Origin: an uncultured Bacteroidales bacterium
GTDB lineage: Bacteria; Bacteroidota; Bacteroidia; Bacteroidales; Bacteroidaceae
NCBI GenBank assembly: GCA_945828345.1
Contig: CALZRA010000007.1
Span: forward strand, 1 to 39,692
Length of the DNA stretch: 39,692 bases
Direction: 5' to 3'
A program made the position numbers and the translations under genes. Positions 24,818 through 32,346 of this stretch are shown piece after piece (the stretch's first letter is position 1; each line of letters starts with the position of its first letter). Under the pieces are notes generated by a model. The model made no database searches and was not told the origin of the DNA. It saw only the letters and a program-made list of their open reading frames with translations.

Positions 24818-26878
24818 ATGATGAAGCAAAAAATAGCAGCCATGATACTTGCCACCTCAGCGGCCTTGGGCGCAGGTGCCACCGTCACCCCGCCCGCCGA
24901 CAAGGACAATACCTTCCAATACACCGACGAACAGTTTGCCGACATCCAGATGCTCCGCTACAAGGTGGAGGGATTCGACAAGCTCACCCTCAAACAAAAG
25001 ACATTCATCTACTACCTCCAGGAAGCCGCCCTGTGGGGCCGCGACATCCTGTTCGACCAGAACGGACGCTACAACCTGCGCATACGCCAACTGCTCGAAG
25101 CTGTCTACACGGACTACAGCGGCGACCGCAGCAGCGACTTCTTCCAGGGCCTCACCACCTACCTGAAACGGGTGTGGTTCTCATCGGGCATCCACCACCA
25201 CTACGGCTGCGAGAAGTTCGAGCCGGGCTTCAGTGCCGACCTCCTGCGCGAAGCCGTGATGCAGCTGCCCGCCGACAAGCTGCCGCTCAGTCCGGGACAG
25301 ACCGCCGCACAACTGTGTGACGAACTGCTGCCCGTGATGTTCGACCCCGCCGTCATGCCCATGCGCGTGAACCAGAAGGACGGCGACGACCTCCTGCTGA
25401 CCTCGGCCTGCAACTACTACGCACCGGGCATCACCCAGGCTGAAGCCGAAACCTTCTACACCCAGCGAAAGGCCCCGGCCGACCCGCGCCCTGTGATGAT
25501 GGGCATGAACTCGCGCCTGGAGCGCGATGAGTTTGGACAGCTCACCGAAAGGGTGTGGCGCGTGGGCGGCATGTATTCGCCGGCACTCGAACACATCGTT
25601 GACAACCTGCTCAAGGCACGCCCCTATGCCGATACCGAAGCCCAGCAGAAGGTCATCGACCTGCTGGTCGAGGTGTACCGCACGGGTGACCTGCGCACCT
25701 TCGACGAATATGCCATCTACTGGCTGCGCGACACGCAGAGTCTCGTGGACTTCACCTGCTATTTTACCGAGAGCTACGGCGACCCGCTGGGCATGAAGGC
25801 TTCGTGGGAGGCCATCGTCAACTTCAAGGACCTGGCTGCCACCGAGCGCACCACCAAGCTCTCGGACAACGCGCAGTGGTTTGAAGACCACTCGCCCGTG
25901 GCACCGCAGTTCAAGAAGGAAAAGGTGAAAGGCGTGTCGGCCAAGGTCATCACCGCAGCCATTCTGGCCGGTGACCTCTACCCCTCGACAGCTATCGGCA
26001 TCAACCTGCCCAACTCCGACTGGGTGCGCCGCGAACATGGCTCGAAGAGCGTGACAATCGGCAACCTGACGGATGCCTACAACAAGGCGGCCCACGGCAA
26101 CGGCATGGACAAGGAGTTTGTGATTGACGAGGCCACCCGCCAGCTCATCGCCACCTACGGCGATGCCTGCGACGACCTCCACACCGACCTCCACGAATGT
26201 CTGGGACACGGCAGCGGCAAGCTCCTGCCCGGCACTGACCCCGACACGCTCAGGGCCTACGGCTCGACCATCGAGGAGGCCCGCGCCGACCTCTTCGGCC
26301 TCTATTATGTGGCCGACCCCAAACTGGTCGAACTGGGACTGACGCCCAACCTCGAAGCCTACAAGAGCCAGTACTACACCTACATGCAGAACGGTCTGCT
26401 GACGCAGTTGGTGCGCATCAAGCCCGGTGCCAACATCGAAGAGGCCCACATGCGCAACCGCGCCCTCATCGCCCGCTGGGCCTATGAGCACGGCAAGGCC
26501 CAAAAGGTGGTCGAACTGGTGAAGAAGAAGGGAAAGACCTACGTCAAGGTCAACGACTATGCCGCCCTGCGCACCCTCTTTGGCCAGCTGCTGGCCGAGG
26601 TGCAGCGCATCAAGAGCGAAGGCGACTTCGAAGCTGCCCGCCGACTGGTGGAGGACTACGGCGTGAAGGTTGACCCCGAACTGCACAGCGAAGTGCTCGC
26701 CCGCTACGAACGCCTGCATCTGTCGCCCTACAAGGGCTTCATCAACCCTGTCTACAAGGCCGAACGCGATGCCAACGGACAGATTACCGACGTGAAGCTC
26801 GACTACACCGAAGCCTACGACCAGCAGATGCTGCGCTACAGCAGGGACTATGCTCCGCTGAGCGCGGGAAATGAATAA
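24818..26878 (+). CDS. Dipeptidyl-peptidase III-like zinc peptidase (M49)
   Basis: A 686-residue protein with an N-terminal signal-like segment (MKQKIAAMILATSAALGAGA), suggesting periplasmic or exported location. The M49 zinc motif HECLGH is at residues 459-464, followed by the second motif EEARAD starting at residue 486, in the right order and spacing. M49 enzymes release dipeptides from the N-termini of peptides. It fits a peptide-use pathway with the C10 and S8 proteases nearby. Bacteroidetes homologues are sometimes misannotated as dihydrofolate reductase; nothing here supports that. Confidence 0.9.
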   Translation: MMKQKIAAMILATSAALGAGATVTPPADKDNTFQYTDEQFADIQMLRYKVEGFDKLTLKQKTFIYYLQEAALWGRDILFDQNGRYNLRIRQLLEAVYTDYSGDRSSDFFQGLTTYLKRVWFSSGIHHHYGCEKFEPGFSADLLREAVMQLPADKLPLSPGQTAAQLCDELLPVMFDPAVMPMRVNQKDGDDLLLTSACNYYAPGITQAEAETFYTQRKAPADPRPVMMGMNSRLERDEFGQLTERVWRVGGMYSPALEHIVDNLLKARPYADTEAQQKVIDLLVEVYRTGDLRTFDEYAIYWLRDTQSLVDFTCYFTESYGDPLGMKASWEAIVNFKDLAATERTTKLSDNAQWFEDHSPVAPQFKKEKVKGVSAKVITAAILAGDLYPSTAIGINLPNSDWVRREHGSKSVTIGNLTDAYNKAAHGNGMDKEFVIDEATRQLIATYGDACDDLHTDLHECLGHGSGKLLPGTDPDTLRAYGSTIEEARADLFGLYYVADPKLVELGLTPNLEAYKSQYYTYMQNGLLTQLVRIKPGANIEEAHMRNRALIARWAYEHGKAQKVVELVKKKGKTYVKVNDYAALRTLFGQLLAEVQRIKSEGDFEAARRLVEDYGVKVDPELHSEVLARYERLHLSPYKGFINPVYKAERDANGQITDVKLDYTEAYDQQMLRYSRDYAPLSAGNE

Positions 26879-26983
26879 TTTATAATGTATAATTGCCTAC
26901 GGCCATGGTGTCGGCGGTTCTTCATCGTACTGTATGTCGGGCGCAGCCTTCATTCTACATTATACATTATACATTATACATTA
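26876..26983. repeat. AT-rich inverted/tandem repeat before the AraC-type gene
   Basis: TAATTTATAATGTATAATT at 26876-26894 can pair with a tandem ACATTAT run (7-bp period, about four copies, 26957-26983). It lies between the M49 stop and the regulator start. Confidence 0.65.
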
Positions 26984-26997
26984 AATCATCCCTCTTC

Positions 26998-27393
26998 ATG
27001 AAACAGGAGAAAGCCGAGCCGGCCTACCGCTCCCGCCTCAAGGCCGAAAGGGCCGACGAGCTCTACATACGCATCCTCCAGAAGCTCATGCGCGAAAAGC
27101 TCTACCGCGACCCGAACTATACCACGGCACAGTTAGCCGAAGAGCTGCAAACCAACACACGCTACATTTCAGCGGCCGTGGCAGTGTGCTCGGGCGGGAA
27201 CTACTGCGCATTGGTCAACGGGATGCGCCTGCGCGATGCCTGCAAAATGCTGCGCTCGGCCAAGTACAAGCACCTCACCGCCGAAGAAATCGGGCTGCTC
27301 GCAGGCTTTGCCTCCCGCCAAGCCTTCTACAAAGCCTTCGCCCGACAATACGACTGCACGCCCAAAGCCTACCGCATGGGGCGTGAAGACTAA
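26998..27393 (+). CDS. AraC-type helix-turn-helix protein
   Basis: A 131-residue protein consisting almost only of an AraC-type double HTH: YTTAQLAEELQTNTRYISAAV is the first helix-turn-helix, and LTAEEIGLLAGFASRQAFYKAFARQYDCTPKAYR the second with the family tail. No ligand-binding domain is visible, so the signal is unknown. The ATG at 26998 is preceded by CATCCCTCTTC rather than an SD site. Its likely targets are unknown; it is 12 bp upstream of the UPF0597 gene and probably cotranscribed with it. Confidence 0.85.
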   Translation: MKQEKAEPAYRSRLKAERADELYIRILQKLMREKLYRDPNYTTAQLAEELQTNTRYISAAVAVCSGGNYCALVNGMRLRDACKMLRSAKYKHLTAEEIGLLAGFASRQAFYKAFARQYDCTPKAYRMGRED

Positions 27394-27405
27394 CCCTGAA
27401 AAGTC

Positions 27406-28731
27406 ATGCTCTCAAACCTCGAAAAACAACAAATCACACGGTTAGTGCGCCACTGGGTGGTACCGGCCATCGGCTGCACCGAACCTATCTGCGTGGCACT
27501 CGCCGTGAGCCGTGCCACCCAAGAGCTGGGCACTACCCCCGCACGCATCGAAGTGCACCTAAGTGCCAACATCCTGAAGAACGCCATGGGCGTGGGCATT
27601 CCCGGAACGGGCATGGTGGGCCTCCCCATTGCCATTGCACTGGGGGCCTTGATCGGCCGGCCCGAACGTGAACTGGAATGCCTGCAAGATGTCAATGCCG
27701 AAGCCGTGGAACGCGCCAAGGCATTTCTGGCCGATGACAGCCGCATAGCCATTGACCTGAAAAGCGATGCCCCCGACAAGCTCTATGTCGAAGCCGTAGT
27801 ACACGACGGGGCGGGCCACACCGCCACAGCGGTCATTGCCGGACAGCACACTCATTATATATATATCGCGCGCGCGAGCCAAGTCCTGCTTGATGAGCGC
27901 AACGCTACACGCGCCACGGCGGCCGACGGCGAAGCCAACCCCGCCAACGACATGGAACAGCTGCGCCACACGCTCACCCTTCGCAAGGTGTGGGAATATG
28001 CCACCACCATGCCGCTCAGCGAAATAGAATTTATCAACGAAGCGCGCCGCCTCAACGAAGCCGCCGCCCAACGCTCGCTCGAAGGCAACTACGGCCACTG
28101 TCTGGGCAAGGCACTGTCGCGTCCGCTGGGCAAGGGCATCATGGGCGACAACATCTTCTCCCACATCCTTTCGTCCACCTCCTGCGCCTGCGACGCCCGC
28201 ATGGCCGGTGCGATGATTCCCGTAATGAGCAACTCCGGTTCAGGCAACCAAGGCATCTGTGCCACCAATCCCGTCGTAGTCTTTGCCGAGGAGAACCACA
28301 ACACGGCCGAGGAGATGACCCGCGCACTGATGCTCTCCCACCTCACCGCCATCTACATCAAGCTCAATCTCGGCACACTCTCGGCCCTGTGCGGCTGCGT
28401 GGTGGCCTCTACCGGCTCCAGCTGCGGCATCACCTACCTGATGGGCGGCACCTACGAGCAGACAAGCTACGCCGTGAAGAACATGATCGCCAACCTCACA
28501 GGCATGATCTGCGACGGGGCCAAGCCCAGCTGCGCCCTCAAACTCACCTCCGGAGTGAGCACCGCCGTTCTCTCAGCCATGCTCGCCATGCAGGGCAACT
28601 GCGTGAGCAGCGTGGAAGGCATCATCGACGACGACGTAGACCAGAGCATACGCAACCTTGTCGGCATCGGGGCCGAAGCCATGAACGAAACCGACCGCAA
28701 AGTGCTCGACATCATGACCCACAAAACTTAA
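27406..28731 (+). CDS. L-cysteine desulfidase-family protein (UPF0597, CyuA/YhaM-like)
   Basis: A 441-residue protein matching the serine dehydratase alpha-like/UPF0597 family. Blocks: VPAIGCTEPICVALAVS (with Cys), NAMGVGIPGTGMVGLPIA, NSGSGNQGI, CGCVVASTGSSCGITYLMGG and a C-terminal MICDGAKPSCALKL. CyuA-type members use an iron-sulfur cluster to split L-cysteine into pyruvate, ammonia and sulfide; the three conserved Cys blocks fit, but substrate is inferred. An alternating TA then CG dinucleotide run (27856-27876) lies inside the gene. Confidence 0.87.
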   Translation: MLSNLEKQQITRLVRHWVVPAIGCTEPICVALAVSRATQELGTTPARIEVHLSANILKNAMGVGIPGTGMVGLPIAIALGALIGRPERELECLQDVNAEAVERAKAFLADDSRIAIDLKSDAPDKLYVEAVVHDGAGHTATAVIAGQHTHYIYIARASQVLLDERNATRATAADGEANPANDMEQLRHTLTLRKVWEYATTMPLSEIEFINEARRLNEAAAQRSLEGNYGHCLGKALSRPLGKGIMGDNIFSHILSSTSCACDARMAGAMIPVMSNSGSGNQGICATNPVVVFAEENHNTAEEMTRALMLSHLTAIYIKLNLGTLSALCGCVVASTGSSCGITYLMGGTYEQTSYAVKNMIANLTGMICDGAKPSCALKLTSGVSTAVLSAMLAMQGNCVSSVEGIIDDDVDQSIRNLVGIGAEAMNETDRKVLDIMTHKT

Positions 28732-28751
28732 AACTTCTAAACAGACTGCGG

Positions 28752-28807
28752 CTCAGCGCGCTACAGGCAAGGTTTGTCCGAGATAATCCTTACCTTTGCG
28801 CGCTGAG
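28752..28807. other. Inverted repeat bracketing the S8 protease promoter
   Basis: CTCAGCGCG (28752-28760) is exactly complementary to CGCGCTGAG (28799-28807), with the -7 box TACCTTTGC (28791-28799) at one edge. Either an operator or the terminator of the upstream gene. Confidence 0.55.
28791..28799 (+). promoter_or_regulatory. -7 promoter box for the S8 protease gene
   Basis: TACCTTTGC, matching TAnnTTTGC, 51 bp before the ATG at 28851. A TTTG lies upstream, but at 14 bp spacing rather than about 20. Confidence 0.5.
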
Positions 28808-28850
28808 TTTGAATAAAAACAAAACCTAACCCTATCACTCTTTGCAAACA

Positions 28851-30986
28851 ATGAAGAAGTATCTACTCTATGCAGGCATAGCCTTGCTCACCGCCTCGCC
28901 CAGCCAGGCACAGGAACAAGGCCCGCGCAAGTGGAGCGGTGAGTTCGATGCACTCATAGCCGGACAGACCGTACAGCGAGTTGCAGGAAGACAAGTACAG
29001 ACCGTCAGCCCCGACCAGTTAGTCAACGCACACGTCAGCGTGTTCGATGCCGAGGCTGTTGCCCAATATGTTACAGACAACGGTTTTGAAGCCGAAGTGA
29101 TTACCCCGCAGCTCATCACCGTGTCCATCCCCGCCTCGTTCATCAAGCCCCTGGCCGAACGCTCCGACGTGCGCTTCGTCAATGCCCCGCAGCAGCTGTT
29201 TCCCAGCATGGCTGACGTGCGTCCCGAGACAGGTGTCGAAAAGGTCGTATCGGGGGAAGGACTCGAAACGCCCTTCACGGGCAAGGGCGTGGTAGTAGCT
29301 GTCATCGACCAAGGCTTTGAATACGCCCACCCCGCCTTCAGCGACCGCGTGGTACGCTACGGAGCCAGCGCCACATCGGGCACACTGACCTCCAGGATGC
29401 CCTCCACCGACACCCGCGACGATGTGGGCCATGCCACCCACGTCGCCAACATTGCCGCCGGCAACAAGGTCAGCGGAGCCGACTACCACGGCATCGCCAC
29501 CGGAGCCGACCTGATTCTCATCTCGTCTGACTTCCAGCAGACCAGCGTACTGAAGCAGGCCAAGGCCATCAAGACCTATGCCGAGGCCAACGACCAGCCC
29601 TGGGTGCTGAACATGAGCTTCGGCGCAGTCATCGGCCCGCACGACGGCTCTACCGACTATGACCGCGGCATGAGCGACCTCTGCGGCGAAGGCGGCCTCA
29701 TGGTGGCAGCCATGGGCAATGAGGGCGGCACCAAGATTCACGCACGCCGCGAGATTGCCAGCGACGACACACCCGTCTATCTGAAAGTCAAGCCCGTCAG
29801 CAGCTACAACTCCTATAACTACATCTACAGCTCCATCTGGGGCGAAGCCACCGACGGTCAGGAGCACTTCAACGTGCAGTTCGTGGTCTACGCCATGAGC
29901 AAGCGCTATGAGCCTACCGCGGCTCAGCTCTCCTCGGCAGGCGTGCATGTATGGCAAGGTGTTGACACCAACAACCAGCGCCAGTACTACACCATCCAAG
30001 GCTCGCTCGAAAGTCTGGCCTCCACATTGGGCATATCGAACTTCAGCAGCTGCAGCTTCTTCTTTGAAATCACGGGTAAGGAAGGCACAGCCTTCCACGC
30101 CTGGCTCGACTACGACAACGCACCTTGCGAGTTTGTCACCTCAGCCACGCCCTACCGCGCCCTGCCCGGCGACGACGAGTATCTGGTAGGCGAAGGTGCC
30201 GCCTCTATCGGCAAGGCCGTGGCCGTAGGCTCCTACAACATCCGCGACAAGTTCACCAACATCAACGGAGCCAGCTACTCCATGAAGAACTCCATCGGTG
30301 CAACGGGCGCGCTGAGTTACTTCAGCAGCCCCGGCCCGCAGCTCGGCGATGCCGTCAAGCCTGCCATTTGCGCCCCTGGCGGCTGCATCATCTCTGCCTT
30401 CTCGCAGAACTCCAGAGAATTCTCCTCCTACGCTGCCTACCAAGTCGCCACCGTCACCTCCGGCAGCAAGAAGTACTACTACGGCATGATGAACGGCACC
30501 TCGATGGCCTCGCCCGCCGTGACCGGCATACTGGCCCTGTGGCTCGAAGCCAATCCGAAGCTCACCTACGAGGACGTGCTCGACATCTTCAAGCAGACGG
30601 CACGCCGCGACAACCAGACGGGCAGTGCCGACGAGAACGGCTGGAACCCCAATGCCGGCTATGGCAAGATTGATGCCTACGAGGGCCTGAAGCTTGCGCT
30701 GCAAAAGGCTAACCAGAGCGGCATCAACCAAGTGATGAACACCGAAGCCCCCGTGTCGTTCATGAAGAATGCCGACAACTGGAAGATCTTGTTCAACAAC
30801 GACGAGAGCTATGCCCAGATTGACGTGGCCTCGGCTGGCGGACAGTTGGTATACAGCAGCCGCATCGAGTCGCCCCGCCGCGGACAGGAACAGGCCATCG
30901 ACCTCAGCCGCTTCGCACCGGGTGTCTACGTGCTCCATGTCAACACACTGGCCGGCAGCATCACCCGCAAGGTGGTTGTAAGATAG
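28851..30986 (+). CDS. Secreted subtilisin-like serine protease (S8) with T9SS-like C-terminal tail
   Basis: About 711 residues from ATG 28851, with signal peptide MKKYLLYAGIALLTASPSQAQ. The S8 catalytic triad is complete: Asp153 in VVAVIDQGFEY, His194 in VGHATHVANIAAG and Ser551 in MNGTSMASPAVTG. The last ~80 residues hold a beta-sandwich ending FAPGVYVLHVNTLAGSITRKVVVR-like, the form of a type-A T9SS sorting domain. It is thus expected to be exported and fixed to the surface or released. Convergent with the anti-sigma-like gene. Confidence 0.93.
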   Translation: MKKYLLYAGIALLTASPSQAQEQGPRKWSGEFDALIAGQTVQRVAGRQVQTVSPDQLVNAHVSVFDAEAVAQYVTDNGFEAEVITPQLITVSIPASFIKPLAERSDVRFVNAPQQLFPSMADVRPETGVEKVVSGEGLETPFTGKGVVVAVIDQGFEYAHPAFSDRVVRYGASATSGTLTSRMPSTDTRDDVGHATHVANIAAGNKVSGADYHGIATGADLILISSDFQQTSVLKQAKAIKTYAEANDQPWVLNMSFGAVIGPHDGSTDYDRGMSDLCGEGGLMVAAMGNEGGTKIHARREIASDDTPVYLKVKPVSSYNSYNYIYSSIWGEATDGQEHFNVQFVVYAMSKRYEPTAAQLSSAGVHVWQGVDTNNQRQYYTIQGSLESLASTLGISNFSSCSFFFEITGKEGTAFHAWLDYDNAPCEFVTSATPYRALPGDDEYLVGEGAASIGKAVAVGSYNIRDKFTNINGASYSMKNSIGATGALSYFSSPGPQLGDAVKPAICAPGGCIISAFSQNSREFSSYAAYQVATVTSGSKKYYYGMMNGTSMASPAVTGILALWLEANPKLTYEDVLDIFKQTARRDNQTGSADENGWNPNAGYGKIDAYEGLKLALQKANQSGINQVMNTEAPVSFMKNADNWKILFNNDESYAQIDVASAGGQLVYSSRIESPRRGQEQAIDLSRFAPGVYVLHVNTLAGSITRKVVVR

Positions 30987-31010
30987 ACCCCTTGGGGCAT
31001 TCCCCTTTTG

Positions 31011-31118
31011 GGTTATGAGAGATAAGGTTATGAGGTTATAAAGTTACTATGGGAACGGACGTACAATCCGCCGCTCAATGAGTGACTTTATAACCTCATA
31101 ACCTTATCTCTTATAACC
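31011..31118. terminator. Long inverted repeat between convergent genes
   Basis: Arms 31011-31048 and 31081-31118 pair over 38 bp with only two G-T wobble positions; the arm begins GGTTATGAGAGATAAGG. Flanks continue to resemble each other (CCTTTTGGG-like / CCCAAAGG-like). It lies between the stops of the S8 protease (30986) and the anti-sigma-like gene (31145), so it may act as a bidirectional terminator. A related repeat is at 34461-34639. Confidence 0.7.
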
Positions 31119-31144
31119 AGAAGGATGTCCCAAAGGACTCCTTA

Positions 31145-31789
31145 CTACCTGACCGCCAGGCTGGCCACATTGCCGGTCCCTTCCCAAGGAATCTTGGCTG
31201 GCGGCGCGGGGATGTCGCGTTGCATCTCCTTCTCCGCCTCACGCGCTGCGTCCACGTCATCAGCAGGCTGTGCAGGATGCTGCCCGGCCTGCTCCTGCTG
31301 GGAGAGCGCAGGCAAAGGGCGGCTGCTGATACGTGCGGGCGGTGCGCTGACCGGACGGGCCACTGTGCGGTACACCGTGTCGCGCTCCACGATGATACGT
31401 TCGCGATACACCGTGTCGGCTGTTACCCATGCGGTGGGGTTTTCCTGAGACAGCAGGCCTTTGCCCGCTCTCCCCTGCAACAGGTCCTTGCCTGCCACGC
31501 CCAGCAGGATGCCGAAGAGCCACACCGCTGCATACCGCCACCACCTGTGCACTAACCGAGACGTTTGGGGCGAGGGAGGCGGGCAAAGTGCCAAAATCTC
31601 CTGCTGCTCTTCGCTGCTCAAGGCACCGTCGGCCGAAGGCCATGCCGTAAACAGCGGGGCATACTGCCCGAAGCGGGCATCGTAGGTGCCAGAGGCGAAG
31701 TATTGCCGCAGCTGCTCCTCTTCGGCAGCCGTGGCCGTAGCCTCCATATAGCGGTGCAAAAGTCTTGCTATCTGTTCTTCTTTCATCAT
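31145..31789 (-). CDS. Putative membrane anti-sigma factor
   Basis: About 214 residues. The N-terminal cytoplasmic part (MMKEEQIARLLHRYMEATAT, then AEEEQLRQYF) resembles Bacteroidetes anti-sigma proteins. A single membrane segment follows at about residues 87-103 (YAAVWLFGILLGVAG), then a proline-rich extracytoplasmic tail. An AAGGAG SD site at 31796-31801 supports ATG 31789 (or 31786). It lies 47 bp downstream of the ECF sigma gene, a standard sigma/anti-sigma arrangement. No FecR-type domain is visible. Role inferred from position and topology. Confidence 0.65.
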   Translation of the reverse strand: MMKEEQIARLLHRYMEATATAAEEEQLRQYFASGTYDARFGQYAPLFTAWPSADGALSSEEQQEILALCPPPSPQTSRLVHRWWRYAAVWLFGILLGVAGKDLLQGRAGKGLLSQENPTAWVTADTVYRERIIVERDTVYRTVARPVSAPPARISSRPLPALSQQEQAGQHPAQPADDVDAAREAEKEMQRDIPAPPAKIPWEGTGNVASLAVR

Positions 31790-31836
31790 AGGACACTCCT
31801 TATTATATATAGATGAAACAATCTGACTGATCATGT

Positions 31837-32346
31837 TTACCACCCTCCCATGCGCGCCAGCATTTCCTTTCTGGCCCGAGAGAGGCGTGTGCGCACGTTG
31901 CCCGCAGTAGTGCCCAGCAGGCGGGCAATCTCTTCGGTGGACAGTCCCTCCACCTCCTTCATGTGAAGGATGAGGCGGTGGTGCTGAGGCAAATTCAGCC
32001 ATGCCTTGCGTGCCCGCTGCGCCTGTTCCTGCTGCTCCAACCTTCGCTGCGGGGTGTCGAAGCTCGGCGGCTCCGTCTGTTCAGAGAGCGTGTCGGCCTT
32101 TCTCACCGCCATGCTGCGGAGCATGTTCAGGCTCACCTGCCGGACCATGCAGAAGGCAAGATTCCTGAAATGCGCCGCGCCGGCTATGCGTTCCCTCACG
32201 CCCCAGAGCTTCAGCAGCGTCTCCTGCACGGCATCCTCGGCATCGTCCTCACAGGGGAGCAAGGTCAGGGCCGCAGCCAGCAGCTGGGAGCGCAGGCCGG
32301 CGGCCAGCTGCTCAAAACGGCTTTTGCCAAAACCATGCATCGTCAT
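31837..32346 (-). CDS. ECF-type RNA polymerase sigma factor
   Basis: About 169 residues. Region 2 contains EDAVQETLLKLW with following RNLAFCMVRQVSLNMLR; region 4 contains LPQHHRLILHMKEVEGLSTEEIARLLGTTAGNVRTRLSRARKEML. The start is at 32346 or 32340, overlapping the end of the upstream LRR gene (32312) by about 30 bp. Probably redirects RNA polymerase to envelope genes, possibly this cluster itself. Partner is the anti-sigma-like protein downstream. Confidence 0.93.
   Translation of the reverse strand: MTMHGFGKSRFEQLAAGLRSQLLAAALTLLPCEDDAEDAVQETLLKLWGVRERIAGAAHFRNLAFCMVRQVSLNMLRSMAVRKADTLSEQTEPPSFDTPQRRLEQQEQAQRARKAWLNLPQHHRLILHMKEVEGLSTEEIARLLGTTAGNVRTRLSRARKEMLARMGGW

Noticed and set aside
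25181..26719. Long open frame (512 residues) antisense to the M49 peptidase
   Set aside because: It mirrors a high-GC gene with a strong motif-bearing product; the translation is low-complexity and shows no family motif.
31145..31837. FecI/FecR-type iron signalling pair
   Set aside because: The downstream protein shows no FecR domain and there is no SusC/FecA-type receptor with a signalling extension directly after it; a generic ECF/anti-sigma pair fits better.
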